This document shows positions 14,301-29,300 of a DNA stretch of 64,000 nt, in pieces. A program made the position numbers and the translations under genes. Numbering within the stretch: the stretch's first letter is position 1; every line of letters starts with the position of its first letter. Below the pieces are notes generated by a model that saw nothing but the letters and a program-made list of their open reading frames with translations, was not told where the DNA came from and made no database searches. This stretch comes from Pseudeuparius sepicola (taxonomy: Eukaryota; Arthropoda; Insecta; Coleoptera; Anthribidae), in NCBI GenBank assembly GCA_963920635.1, contig OY987301.1, positions 47,591,820 through 47,655,819 on the forward strand, given 5' to 3'.

Positions 14301-17300
14301 TTAGGATCAGCATACAATTATGAGACACCCTGTATAATGTATATATTTTGTTGTTGTTTTTTAATCCGAAAATAAAGCTCTACCTAGTGTTCTATTAATA
14401 TTTTTTTAATATTCTACTGGATAAATACCTTGTATTTTTGTACCTATAATAATTAAATTTTCAAGCTGAATGTGCAAGTGATTGGTAGAATTTATACTTT
14501 GCACACAAGATATTTAAAATCTTGACAGAGTGCTGTCGGCTAACAAGCCATCTTCAGTGTCAACTGTAACAATTAATAAAAATGTACCCTTAAGGTAAGG
14601 ATTAAATATTATTGCAAAAAGACTTACTTGTTACAAACATTATTAAATTGTGAAAACCACATGTTATAACCTCAAATCGGTTCTTTAAAATCGTCAAAAC
14701 TCTAAAACGCAAATACTCATTATTTATATTTTATCTGGAAAATTGTCAGGAATACAGGACCATTTAGTTTTTGAAAAATAAAAAAATATGACATAAAGAC
14801 TTGGTTCTAAACAACTCAATAAGTTTGTTGTTGACAACGGAAAAGACACTGAGATAAACTTTTGCAATACTGGGAGCAGAATTTGAAAATAGACTTTATT
14901 ATTATCTTGGAACTAATGGTGCTTGCTTTGAACATCTTACAAAATAAAGAAGTTCAGATAATTTCGTTTCTACCAACAGCAAACTTATTAAGTTGTTATA
15001 GGACCGAGTACTGAAACTAGTCTTTATGCCCTTTTTTTGTTTTTCAACTTATTTCAAACAATGAAACGGTTCTGCATTCCTGCCAAAATTGCCTTTAAAA
15101 TGATATATCTCAAAGAGGGTACCTAGTACCATTTAAGATTTTACAGTGGAGAGTGGTGGGGGATAGAGGAGTAAGTCCCTACTTTCCATGACAGCTGCCA
15201 TTTTCGAGATATGACACAAACTTGTGTTTTGGAAACCATAGTTGGCCATGGTCTTGAAAAATCAGGCATTTTTAGAGTGATATAATACTCGATATGGTTA
15301 TTCGGAAAAATAAGAGAAATAACTATGGTTTCCTTCATAGTTATTTAAGTTTTTTTTTTAGTTCTTTAATTAATACATAAAATTGTGGAATTATTACAAT
15401 TTTTAGGTTTTAAACTGAAATAATGATACTTACTTGTGTACTTAGTCATACATTTAAATTAGTTGGAGTTGGAGCACTTTAGTTGGGTGTTGTGTTCTTT
15501 TTAGTCATCTCAGTTTTAGTTTATTTTGTGTTTGTTATTTTGTAGGTACCTAGGTTACTACCCACATTCAAATAAAAATAGTTCTCTTATACAGGGTGTC
15601 CCGAAATTAGCTTGCCATAATTTACCAGCGTGTTCTGCGACCAAAAAAAATGAAAAAGTTCCTATAAACGTGGCCTCAAAAATGCCCCCTAAGGGGGCTA
15701 TAGCTCCCGAAATGGACACATTGGCAAACAGTTTTTTCTAAATATTTCCAGAAAGAGCAAAGATAAAATTCTGAAATTTGGTGTGTGACATACCTGGGAG
15801 AATAAATCATAAAAAAAAGTGCACAAAAAAATTTTGGGATCTTTTTAACTCCTTGAACCCCCTTACTTGGGACGCCTATGATGAAGAATGTCAAACTATC
15901 TCTACCTCGGTAAACGTCAAATCTCACAGGTATATCACATACCGAATTTCATAATTTTATCTTTGTTCGTTCTGGAAATATTTAGAGAAAAAAAACGTTT
16001 GATAAAGGGTCTATTTCGGGGGCTCCCTTAGGGGACTTTTTTGAGGCCATGTTTATAGGAACTTTTCCTTTTTTTTTGTACCAAAAAACGTGATGGTAAA
16101 TTATGGCAGGCTAATTTCTAATAGGCATTTTCATGGCATTCGGCAAAAAATTTTCAGAACGAGTTTACTCGAAAACGATGCATGCTATCGAAGTTCAACA
16201 AGAGCACCTTTTCTTCGTAGAATACCTTCAAATTTCATAATTTCGCAAGAAATCTGGAAAAAAGTATACAAAAAAATTTGGGGGTAATTTTAACTCCTGA
16301 ACCCCCCCATTTGGGACGCCTATGATTAATAATGTCTAACTATTTCTATCTCAGCAAATGTCAAATCTCACAGGTACATCACATACCAAATTTCGTTCTG
16401 GAAATATTTATAGAAACCCTTTTGTGAAACAGCCCCTTTCGGGGGCTATAGCCCCATTAGGGGGCATTTGTGAGGCCATGTTTATCAGAACTGTTTTCAT
16501 TTCTTTAGGTCGTAGAACACGCTGGTAAATTATGGCAGGCTAATTTCGGGACACCCTGTATAAACTTTTCCTCACAAATTTTTTTGTAAAGAAACATAAT
16601 CTTGATTTCGGGTCCATTTTTCGAGACTAGTACCGAGACTTAAAATTTTGGACCAAAGTCCCGAATACCTATTCGGTCCCGGGGCTTGGGAACTCTAGGG
16701 CCATGGACAGCAACTTTCATTATGTCAAAAGAGGGCCATCCAGAAGAGCTATCGATCGCACCCGCCACCGATTTTTTCTGTTAAATATTATCCGATATAT
16801 TTTGAGTGAGCCACTTATATAAGCCACCCTGTATACCAGAGACCCAAAGACTTCATAAACATGAGATAAGGAACTCAGGCCCTGGCGGGCCTACTGCGAG
16901 GACGTCATTAGTACGCCTGCAGCCTCTAGGCTCTGCAGGGTGCTCTCAAGAGACCCTTTGTCAAAACTGGGCAGCATTCGCCCTGGGGAGGGAGTTTACC
17001 TCAACCCCGCACGATACCCTGCTGCAGGTGTTGACCACTCACTTCCCGGGTTCCATATTGGGTCACGGGGAGGCCGCTGCAAGTGGCCCGTCAACCACGG
17101 ACTACGGCGCAGCGACCAGGGTGGTTAACGAAGAAAGGGTCAGATGGGCCAACGGATCCTCCTCACCTTACAAGGCAGCCGGTCTAGATGGGGTCTTCCC
17201 GGCTCTTCTTCAGAGGGATGGGGGGCACTCACGGGACCACTGGTAGGGGTGTTTCGAGCATCTGTGGCCAGGGGGCATGTTCCCAGGCGGTGGATGCAGA

Positions 17301-20300
17301 TTAGGGTGATTTTTATCCCCAAGCCAGGGCGCAGTGACTACACTGAAGCCAAGGCCTATAGACCTATCAGCCTCACCAGCTTCCTGATGAAGACGCTGGA
17401 GAGGCTGGTGGACAGATATTTTAAGGAGCAGCTTGCTCTCAATGCCCCTCTGGGCCCCACCCAGCATGCGTACCAGATGGGCAGGTCCAAGGATTCGGCC
17501 CTGCACCATCTTACCGCGAGGCTGGACGAGGGACTGAAGGTGGGATTACTCTCGGTGGGGGTCTTTCTAGATATAGAGGGGGCCTTCGACAACACAGCAA
17601 TGGACTTGATTTGCAGGGCCGTGGAGGGCGTGGGGGTCGGGGGGGGGCCTTTTGGTAAGGTGGACCCGATCCATGCTCACTGGCAGGGCGGTCGCGGCCA
17701 AGCTGTGCGGGGAATGAATGACCGTCAATGCATCGAGGGGTTGTCCTCGGGGGGGGGGTTGTTCCTCCTTCTTTGGTGCATGGTGGTTGATGGGCTGATG
17801 TGAATCCTGGAGGAGGAGCAGGGGGTCTACGTACAAGCGTACGCAGACGAAATAGTGATCCTAGTTCAGGGTACCGATGTAGGGCTTCTAGAAGAGCTCC
17901 TTAATGGAGCTCTGAAGAGGTTCTTGCGCTGGTGCGAAATGAACGGATTAAGTGGCAACCCACATAAGGTTGAATTGGTGATATTCACCAAGAAGAGAAG
18001 GGTGGACCCGGTTCCTCGGATAGAGCTGCGCGGGGTTCACAAATATCTGGGGGTCCGGCTGGACTCCAGACTGACCCTTGCAACGCACTATGGGCGTGTC
18101 GCAGAGCCGTTGGAACCTCGTGGGGATTGAATCCTGGGATCATGCTCTGGATCTACAGAGCAATGATTGTTCCCATGATTTCTCATGGGGCCGCCGCATG
18201 GTGGCCCGGCACCCGCAGGACCAGACCACGGACGGCGTTGGACAAAATACAGCGCCTTGCCTGCCTGTGAATCACGGGCGCCCTGGGGACCACGCCCACC
18301 CGGGCCTTAGAAACCCTGGTGGGGTTGCCTCCATTTGGCGTGGTAGTGGAGTACGAGGCGGTGAAGGCGGCCCTCAGATTAGAGGGTCTCAACCTTTGGG
18401 TCGCCGGTGGCTCGGTCCACGGGCACCGGCAGCTGTGGTCAGAGCTGAGGGAGGAGGTGCCCATCCTGGAAATGAGAAAGGATGTGCAGACTCCTTCCAT
18501 CGGCTTCCACGGCCGACTTCACTTTGTCTTTCCAGACAGGGAGGGGTGGGCCGAAGGAAATAGCGACGCCCAGGGTGGGCTCGTCTGGTACACAGACGGA
18601 TCCAAAATGGGGAATGGAACGGGGGCAGGGGCCTTTTGTCAGGGACTGGCTAGGAGGCTGACCACCCCACTCGGGAAGCACACCACCGTGTTTCAAGCGG
18701 AGGTGTTCACTTGGTCCCCATTGGTGCAGGACTGTACAGCGAGTTTGCTCAAGTTGGTAGCCGAAGGGAACAGGGTCGTTCTATTGAGGGTGCCCGGTCA
18801 CGCGGGTGTAGCGGGGAATGAGACTGCGGACCTACTGGCTAGAGAGGGATCCATGAGAAGACCGGTGGAGCCTGAACCAATATTGGGGATTGCACCACGG
18901 GTAGCAATTGGAGCCCTGGACGAATGGCTGCATGGCAGGTTCGTCCAAGAGTGGCGCAGGGCTCGGGGGATGAGGCAGACCAGGCTCATGATTCGTGGGC
19001 CGTCGTCCGTCATGTCTAGAGAGCTGCTGCGTCTGCCTAGGACAGGGTTGAGGGGAGTGGTGAGGGTCCTCACTGGGCACTGCTGCCTGGCTCGCCACCT
19101 GCACCTTATAGGGGGGGTAGGGGAGTCGAAGTGCAGATGGTGTCTGGAGGATGAGGAGACACCGCACCACTTGGTTACTGAGTGCCCTGCACTTGACAGG
19201 GTTCGATTCGAGTCCTTTGGCTCAGCCAAGCTGAGCGCAGAGGATGTGTATGGTGTTGGGGTGGTTGAGCTGCGGGCCTTCATTAAGAGGGCCTACGTGC
19301 CGGGTCGATTTAAGGCGGCCGCCCCCTGCACAGGATAGGATAGAATAGGTATACCAGAGTGTTCCAATAAAAACGTCATGGACCGATATCTTCAGAATGA
19401 AAAGAGATATTTTCCTGCCTGATGGCGCTCGCTGCAAAAAACTTTTCGATCCTAAGAACTTGGAAAGCAGCGCATCTCAAAAATATTTTGAGATACCACC
19501 TGATCCCTATAATGTCATAACAAAAAAAACGTTTTAACTTTCTTAAGATGAATGTTACAGCAAAATATCGTTAAAAACACTTGCATAGTCGACTAGCATC
19601 AACTAAAACAGTGACGAAAAATCTACTTCCAGTTTTGACAGGTAGTGAGTAATATTTAATATTACAAAAAAGTTAACAGGTTTATTAGGCTAATTATTTT
19701 GGCACCTGGTGAACCTTGGATGCTGATAAGTATTATGATATTACCAATATAATATAATATAATAAATAATTAGTCCCATAAAGCTGTCATCCGTCCTTTT
19801 TCAATCTATTTGGGGATATGAAATTTATACTCCCAAGTTTTAATCGGTAAACTTTAATAATAAAGACTCGAATCTGACCCTGTCAAGCATAGGGCACACT
19901 GTGACTAGGTGGTGGGGGGGTCTCCTCTTCTTCCAGGCACCATCTGCACTCCCGCTCTTCCTCTACCCCAATGAGGTGGAGGTAGCGAGCCAGACGACAG
20001 TGAGGACCCTCACCAATCCCTTAATCTCCTTTCTTGGCAGACTCAGCAACTCACGGGATAAGGCAGGTGATGGCCCATGAATCATGAGCCTCGTCTGCCT
20101 TATCCCCGGAGCCCTGAGCCACTCCTCAACAAATCTGCCCTGCATCTATTCGTCCAGGACTCCAATTGCTACCCGAGGTGTGATCCCAGAAGGGGTTCCG
20201 GTCCCATCGGCCTGCTCATGGATCCCTCCCTGGCCAGAAGGTCGGCGATCTCATTTCCCTCGATGCCCGAATGCCCAGGCACCCAGGACAGCCACCTTAT

Positions 20301-23300
20301 TCCCTTCGACCACCAGTTTGAGCAGATTCGCTATACATTCCTCCACCAGAGGGGGTGTGGTGTGGTTTGCTCGAGCTGCTTTGCTGTTGGAGTAGAAGGT
20401 CATCTCGTGCCCCCTTACCTGGAGTTTGAGTGATTTCTCCACAACCAACATGATAGCAAACATCTCTGCCTGGAACACCATAGTGTGTTCTCCGAGGGCG
20501 GCTGTAAGTGGAGAGTTCCTTGCAGTGCCGGCCCCTGTTCCCTTCCCCATCTTGGACCCGTCTGTATACCAGACAAGTCCCTTCTGGGTACTAATATTTT
20601 CTTCCGCCCACTCCTCCCATTCAGGGAAGAAGTGGAGCCGGTCGTGGCAGCCAATAGAGGGCACCTTCACGTCCCTTCTCATCCCCAGGATGGGGATGCC
20701 CACAAAGTAAGCTCCCAGTAGCCCAGATGTTGAGTCCTCCCAATCTGAGGGCCGCCTTGGCCGCCTCTTACTCCAACCGGCACCCAGGCTAGGCATTGTA
20801 TCTTGTCAAGTGGCGTTTTCGGTCTGGTCATGCACGTACCTGACCACCAAACGACAGCCCCATGCATGATCATGGGTACAATCATTGCCTTGTAAATCAA
20901 GCATCATCTTCAGACTCAGTCCCCACAAAGTTCCCATGGCTCTGCGGCATGCCCACAGTGCATTGCATGACTTTATGGTCCTTGTGAGTACGTCAGTCTG
21001 GAATCCAGTCAGACTCCCAGGTACTTGACCTTCTTCTTAATTTCTAGTTGGGTCCCTTGATGCTCTAAAAGAGGGCCGGGGACCACTTTTCTCTTCCTGG
21101 TAAATAATACCAGCTCAACCTTATTAGGGTTGACACCTAATCCATTAGAGGCGCACCACTGAGAGAACTTCTCCAGAGCTCCATTGAGGAGCTCCTCTAA
21201 AAGTTCTATCTCTGTGCCCTGCACTAGGGTCACAACATTGTCCGCATACGCCTGTACGAAGACACTCTGCTCCTCCTCGAAGATTCGCAGCAGTTCATCT
21301 ACCACCATGCACCATAGGAGGGGAGACAACCCCCCCCTGGGGACAACTCGATGCGCTCCAGGTAGGCATTCCTTTTCAGGGGACAGTTCGCCTCATAGGA
21401 TTGAACGATGATGGAGCTCAGATGCTCAGCAGCGACTCTGAGCTCCTCCACGGGTCTGTGTTTGCGGGAAAATCCCGCTAGCCACCCAGCCAGTTCCTTG
21501 GCATAGAGGTCCCAGTTGGTCGCTCTTGGACTTCAGTAGGTCAGGTCACCTTGAAGATGCCTTCCCGGTGTGAACGACATGTATCTGTGGTCTGACAGAG
21601 AGTCGTCCACACACACCGCCCAGTCCCTTATCTCTCCGAGGAGCAGCCCCGAGCACAGAGTTAAGTCTATGATGGAGCACCCCCTCGGAATAAATAATGT
21701 GAACTCAGAGCCCCAGTTGGCTACATGTAACCCCGCGGCCGCCATGAATTCCGCAAGTCTATCTCCCCTGCGCTTGCAATCCGCGCTGACCCACAGAAAG
21801 TGGTGGGCATGGCTATCACAGCCCACAAGAGGAAGACCCTTTGCCTCACAAAAGGAACACAGTGACCTGAGCCCCCCCTGGTGAGCAATCTGAATCTATG
21901 GGAAGGTATGCTGATGCTAACACCGCCCCAATCATATTATTCCCCCCCACTGGTAGCCATCAGGGGAACTAAATCCCTAGACGACAGCAGCTCCCAGTAT
22001 AACTCGATATAACTCTTAAAAATGAAAAGAAAAGTTCATTATTATGAGCTAATTTAATAATATAATAATAAGATTAATCATTAATATTATAACTACATTG
22101 TTGGTATGTCAATTATCGGGAAATAATAGTTAATTGGTTAAGTTTTATAACAAGTTTTCGTCTCTTCTTCCACGATTCTACCCAATAGATATTGGATTTT
22201 AAAATTACCATATTAGTTTCTCAAAATCTAATTAATTTTAATCTATTAAATTTTTTTTTTTAGATTTTTGGTTGTGGGTGACGCAAAAGGACACATATAC
22301 TTTTTTGATAAACGAATAAGGCTTTTATATTGGTTAAGGAATTTTCCTTTGGGTTCAATTACTTCCATAAGTTTTAATTTAAAGATGAATCAATATAATG
22401 TAGAAGATGGAAACATTTACATCAGAAGTATAATGTAATATTATAAGATCTTAACAATCTAAACACATTGTTTTTGCAGAAAAAATGTTAGATGACGATT
22501 ATGTACTCAACTGTGAATATACAGATATGACGGAACTTATAGAAGAGTATGTTAAAGTAGGCATGCCTTTAGAAGCAAGTTTAGACAGTGCACCATTTGT
22601 GGTGAGAGATTTCTTTATTTGTGAGATTCTAAAATTTTTCCCTCAATATTATTTGCTAGCTAATAAATTATTTTGTAGCTACTTCTGACTGTAACATTTA
22701 TGCCATAGATTTCTTAAGGAACACTTGTACGCCATTGTTTCATATTGCAGATGCAAATGTTTCTGCTATGGAAGCACACGATGAAAAGTAAAATCTAAAA
22801 CAGTAGGTTGCTACATTACTTAAACATAAATCTTTTTAGGCCTTACATAGTGATTGGTTATGAAAGTGGTAGAATAGTATTGATCAATTATGAAGAATGC
22901 AAACAGGTTTGCAAATTTGTCCTTCCAAAAAATACCGATGAAAGTATTTCTAATGGTGACTCAATTAGCTGCATCAAATATTCTTATGAATGTAAGTTTT
23001 ATATTTCTTATAAAAATTTAAGAGGTATGGGGGTTCAAAGTATTTAACTCCCTGCGTAGTAAAAAGAAAACCTATTATAAAAGAGGAGATATTGACTGAA
23101 AAACAAAAAGGTAACTTTTTTATGTAAAGAAGGAAGCTATTTCAGATTTTCTATTCAATTTGCCAATAATTGTATGAACAAAAAATATGATTTATCAATG
23201 CATTTGAATGTAACTAACTCGATAAGTGTTAGATATTTTTTGTTGAATTTTTTGCGCTTTCTACATTTTTTATTATATTTTTCAATCGCATTATGGCAAA

Positions 23301-26300
23301 AGTAGGTTAACCTTGCAAATAATTTTCTTTATAATCACACTGTAATATTGTTAGTGCTAGCCAAAAAAGTTGGGGACGTAATTCACTATAAAACTAGGAT
23401 ATAACAAATTTGCTTTAGATAATCATGTAGAGCAAATGCTGATTCCTCTCGGTCCAATACAACTTATATTATGCAATATCTGAAATTTGAATATAGAGGG
23501 TTCTCATTAAAAAACATGTATGAGATTTAGGAAATGCCATCTATATTCACAATATATTATTATGTTATTATCATTATTTTTTAAACACAGGCAAACATTT
23601 GCAGCATTGCACTTGATATGTGGAAGAGCGAATGGCGAAATTTGGATACTGGAACCCGTGATACTAAAACCAAAATTTAACCCACCATTTCGGCCAACCA
23701 AAAGTTGCATACAAAAAATCGAGTTCTCTCAAAACTCTAATCAGTTTGCTTACTTTGTAAGTAATCATGAGGTACGCACTTATTTTGAAAACCACTTTCT
23801 AATTTTTCAGGACAACAACAAAACAGTGGTGATTTTTCACTATAACACAGAGAAGAGTGTTTGGGAGTTCCAAGGAAAACTTAGGCCCCACTACGAAGCC
23901 ATCAATGATATATTATTTTATCCTGATTTGGATAAGTCAATCTTGTACACCATTGGTGGTGATAGATATTTAATTCAGTACAATAATTCAGATCTAATGT
24001 AGTTATTGCATGTTTAAAAAAAAATTTATACTCCCAACTTTTGAAATTATAGGGTAGAAGAATTTGATATTGTCTCAAGAACAAGAATTGAACAATCGAC
24101 TGTTCCTATGAATTTTACTTATTACATAAAAATTGTAGATGGGAAGCAGATTGGATATTTCATGATAGCAGATGATAGGGTACTTCTAAGGACACATTTT
24201 GAAAAAGTTTATCTATTCGTTCATGTTTTCAGCACAAAATTAAACTGATACATGAAGTGTCAAAAATAGCCAGGTCTATAGCTTTGGGCCCAGCATATGG
24301 TTGTTTTGAAGGTACCCCAATAAAAAAAATGAAGGTGAATAGATATCGGCATGAATTTCATATTATTCGAGCTCACAACCCAAACCCTTACTATAAAAAA
24401 ACAACCACACAAAAACAATCAAATGCTACCCATAGTACAGAGGTATTCTACTCGAAAAATAAAGTAGATAACCTGTGTTTTCCTTTTAAAATTAAAATTT
24501 GTTTTTTTTTCTATATATTTTAAATAGCTTGATCGATTTTGATGATATTTAGCACATGTCCATACATAATTCTATTATAGTGCAATGTCTGCAACCATTA
24601 TAGGGCCCCTCTTATGCCCACCAATCTATTTTAATGTACGCAGACCTTTTTTTCACATATTTATTTATAATTAATAAATTATATTAAAATTAAAATAATT
24701 AAATACTATTTTTTTAAATAATAATAAATATCACATAAGAAGGCATATTAAAGTGTAATTGTTTTGTTTCCAAAAGGAATTGGATTATTGCAACTAAAAT
24801 TTGTGTGGGCATTTGCATGGTGGCTAAATTTTGGGTATTATCTCTGAATGGCATATTTTATGAAAAAATAGTAGAATAATTTTTTGTAATGAATTAAATT
24901 TTGAACAAAGTATAAAATAAATTAGTGGGCATAAGTAGCGCCCTCTAGCAGTTGTGTACATTGCACAATAATAAAACTAAGCGATATAATTATCTGTGAA
25001 CATGTGCCAAATATCAAAATCGATCAAGCTGTTTACAAGACAAAGCGAAAAACAAAATTTTAGAGCCCGCTTTAAGAGTTTGTAGGGTCCTTATATAGAG
25101 CTTTGGGAAAACAGAAAAAATAAGTGTCTCTTTATTTTTCGAGTAGCATATCGTCGTATTAAGGGTGGCATTTGATTGTGAGTAACCATGTATACCTATT
25201 ATCTATCTAGTAGTGAATGTACAAAACACTCGGTCTGTTGCACCACATTTCGCTGGAAGTTACACAAATTGAATTATATTTACGAGCTCAATTTTCTCAA
25301 GCATCAAAGAAAAGTGATGTATAGGAAAAATAAACAGAGAGTAATGTAGCTGTCGGCTAAAACACCAGTCTACAAATCTGTTAATCAGTGGTTCAAATCC
25401 TACACAAAGCGCAACTTTTCCTTCTTTTTTGACTATCACTGCATTCTGCCTCTTCTATTTCATTACTGATTATCATTTTTAGTAATTCCGCAATGATCAT
25501 AAGAAGATTGTCACTCACAATATACTCAAAAATATTTAAAATCTAAATCATAACTGACGTGTCACCACGTCACCTTGTGAGTTTTTTCATGGTTGACTTG
25601 TTAACTGAAGTCTTAGACAAGGGAGGGGGAGAGGACGCCTAATCCGGCCAAATTGAGTGTGCCGAGTTAGGCACCACCAGTGGCGTATCGCGTGGGACTG
25701 GTAAAGAATGAAAAATGCCTATAAAGCAGTACTGTTGGTTTGTAAAGGGACCAAATTTCGACAAAGCAACAAAATTTTAGTTGTTTGAGGCGGTATACAA
25801 ATAATACAATGCCTTTTTTCCTTGAAGCTATTTTTCTAACTCTAAATATTTACCTATGAAAGGTTATTCCTGATACTTTCTGTTCACCTCGACTTTTGCA
25901 ACCAAAAGCTGAACAAAACACCATTATGATGCCACAAAAATAACAATGTCTTCAGTCCGTATAAGCACAAAATCACAAAAACTAAACCTGCTGTCACACA
26001 CGACGTTTGGAACCAAATTATGGCGTCGCATTGTTGTATTTGGGCACACTGTCTGTTATGGTCCCAATATACATATACACGTTACGCGTCCTCTCCCCTT
26101 CCTTGTCTAAGACTGAAGTATTTAGAGAGGCACTATGCAGCATGTATATCTTCATTATAATCACTGTTTAATTATAGATATGATAACCAGTTATAAAATA
26201 GAAGGTAATGAGAGAAGATAAATTCAGCGATAATAAAAAATAAAAAAGTTGCGCTTTGTGTCGGATATGAACATCCAATCAATGGATTTGTAGATGAGGA

Positions 26301-29300
26301 CTTTAATTCCATAGTAGCGTCAAAATAGACATTCAAGGTTACATTAATTCGCATAGAGCTGAATCTTGGTTTGATCGTTTATATCATCAATATAAAAGAA
26401 ATGTCAAAAGTCCCCATCGATTCCACATGTGCAAAAAAATTATACAAGGTCAACATACGCAAAAATCGGTTTTTCGCATTTTTAAGAAGTTTTATCAAAA
26501 AAATACATAAGACAAAAATTGTAGAGCATGTAATTGTCTACGAAAATTGTCCTTACACCGTTTTCCTAAGAATCACCGTTTTTGAGATATCGCGATTCAA
26601 CAGTTGAAGAAGTTGCAATCTCCATAATACACAGGGTGACTCAGTTTTTATAATAATAATAATAATAAGGCTCGAACAAAGCGCACACGAGATGCAGGAC
26701 GGCCAGGAGATCGAAGCAATGAGCAAGGGAGATACATACAAGTATCTCGGGATGAAACAAGCTCAAAGGATAGACCATCGAACAATGAAGACTGATTTAA
26801 CGAATGAATTCATCAAGAGAGTAAGACAAGTAGTGCGAACTGATCTTAACAGCAGGAATTTGTTTAAGGCCCTGAACACGTATACGTGCTCTGTACTCAG
26901 CTATTCGTTCGGAATAGTGAATTGGACCAACACGGACATCAACAACCTGCAACGAAAAGTTAGGACACTACTGACAAAAGCTCATAAACATCATCCCCGT
27001 AGCGCCGTAGAAAGAACAACTCTGCCACGTCAACTAGGAGGAAGAGGATTGGCAGATCTCAGCAAGCAATTGGACCAACAAATATTAAATCTGCGTAATT
27101 ATTTCTACAGGCAGGCCAACAGCTCCACACTACATAGGGCTATATGCGGAGCAGACGTCTCAACACCGCTACGTCTGACGGAACACGAGCGTCAAAATCA
27201 CCACCGAACCGACAACAATAAACTACAGAGGTGGTTGGGGAAGCCGCTGTACGGGAGGCATCCTAATGAGGTTAACCAGGAACATGTCGACAAGTTAGCG
27301 TCGAACTATTGGCTGACCTCGGGACGAATGTTCCCCGAGACAGAAGGCTTCCTACTGGCCATACAAGATCAGGTTATACCAACTCGCAACTACCTAAAAT
27401 TCATTGTAGGAGATGCATCGGTAGTAGATGACAGATGCAGATACGGATGCCCAACTTCAGAAACAATCCAGCACATAACAGGAGGATGTCAGATGTTCGC
27501 ATCAACGGAATATAAGGAACGACACGATTCGGTTGCCAAGATCTTGCACCAGGAACTGGCGGAAAAGCTGCTGCTTGTGCAGGCAGAGAGGGTCCCATAT
27601 TACAACTACACACCTGAGCCTGTTCTTGAGAACAGCAACTACAAGATGTACTGGGATCGTACAGTTCTGACAGATCAACGAGTTGCCCATAACAGACCGG
27701 ACCTTATAATAGTTGATAAAATTTCTAGGCAGACAACTCTGATTGATGTGGCCATCCCGAACAACAACAACCTGCGTGTGAAGCAAGTCGAGAAGATCGC
27801 GAAGTACAGAGATTTAGAAGAACGAATTAGAAGGCAATGGGAAATGGAGAACGTCCAGACGATTCCAATCATCATGTCAACAACTGGTGTTATACCAAAA
27901 AGTTTGCTGAGAAACATCAAGGAGCTGGGTCTAACTGATAGTCTTTACAGGTCCATGCAGAAAGCGGTACTACTTACGACAGCCCGAACCGTCAGGAAAT
28001 TCATGGGGAATGCAGGATCATCCAACAACATCAATGTCACCTAAGGCCCGATAACATGGCAAGGGTCTCGTCCGAGCCAGATCCTTTTGGTATCCGGGAT
28101 ACCCGGGATCTGAGTGAATGTTCCCCGTAGAGGGAGTGCGAATGCCTTTTGAAATGTTATGTTATAATTTATTGATGCCATACATACATAGTAGTATTTT
28201 CACAAGTCAGATTCATAAAATAATGAGAATAAAATAAGATAAAAGCAGTAAATGACACATACACACTAAAACCTAGTTAATTATATAAATATGATCCAAC
28301 AAAAAAAAAATGAATAGGATATAAACTAGTGGAGATTACACATTAAAAGGAGACCAACATACAGATGCCTCACACATCACATTTTAGCCTGCCATGACTG
28401 ACAACGACAAATCACTGAAGTCTGCAACAAGGAATTCGTCCATGCTAAAGAAAGCTTTAGACTTTAAGTAACTTTTCAGTTTAGATTTAAATAATTTTGT
28501 GGGTAGCTCTTTGACAACTTCGGGGAGCACATTATAGAATTTAATGGCATGATAATTATGACCACTTCTAGCTTTATTGACCCTGTGGTATTGAATGCAC
28601 AGGTGTTCACCTCCTCTAGTGTTATAATGATGAAAATGTGAGTTTGTTTTGAAGTCATCAATGTTGCTTTTTAGGTAGAGAAGGCATTCGAGTATGAACA
28701 CACTAGGTAGAGTAAGAATACCAAAAGAGATAAACTTGTCTCTACAAGGTTCACGAAATGCAATACCCGCCATCAATCTGATACATCTTCTTTGCACACC
28801 AAACGCTCTTGTGGCATGTGGGCAATGGCCCCACAGCAGTATGCCATACATTATGTGAGAATGAAAATGTCCATAGTAGGTGTCCATAAGTACTTTGGTT
28901 GAGACATTGTTTAGGAGATTACGAATCAGGTACATGTTTCTATTCAGCCTCTTAATAAGTTGATTAACTTGCTCTTCCCACGACAATCTGCTGTCCAGAT
29001 ACAATCCAAGAAAGCTAACAGGGCTGAAGTTAGTGATTGCAGGTTTCAAGGAAAAATCTAGAATTTGTGTTTTACCAGCATTCATGCAGAGGCGATTTGA
29101 AAGAAACCACTGCTCAATACGAAAGCCAGAATCATCAACGTTTTGGTTGACAGTATTGGGAGCATCCGATATGTTTATGGAAGTTGTGTCATCTGCATAC
29201 AAGACGAGATTGAGGTTATCTATAAATGTGATATCATTTATGTAAATTAAAAACAGTGTTGGGCCCAGGATAGAGCCCTGGGGAACTCCATATTTTAAAC

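Larger units (their letters stand above)
16842..19349 (+). mobile_element. RNase H-type non-LTR retrotransposon, copy 1, 5' truncated
   Basis: A GC-rich 2.5-kb insertion flanked by a 10-bp target duplication TATACCAGAG (16832-16841, 19350-19359), ending in a GGATA-like tail. It carries the C-terminal half of ORF2: reverse transcriptase ('RPISLTSFLMKTLERLVDRY', 'FLDIEGAFDN'), RNase H and a terminal Cys/His cluster. I assign it to the I/Jockey supergroup because of the RNase H domain. It was truncated at the 5' side on insertion, as usual for target-primed elements. Related copies lie at 19868-22010 and 56446-61421. Confidence 0.85.

Noticed and set aside
17210..17509. Minus-strand ORFs across the GC-rich non-LTR copy 1
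   Set aside because: Shadow frames of the + strand RT; GC-rich sequence has few stops in any frame.
20084..20395. + strand ORFs across non-LTR copy 2 (and similar ones at 58044-58483)
   Set aside because: Antisense to clear RNase H and RT motifs on the minus strand.
22602..22603. Alternative GTGAGA donor for exon 6
   Set aside because: Using it puts exon 7 into a stop codon and loses the conserved 'FVVRDFFI' segment.
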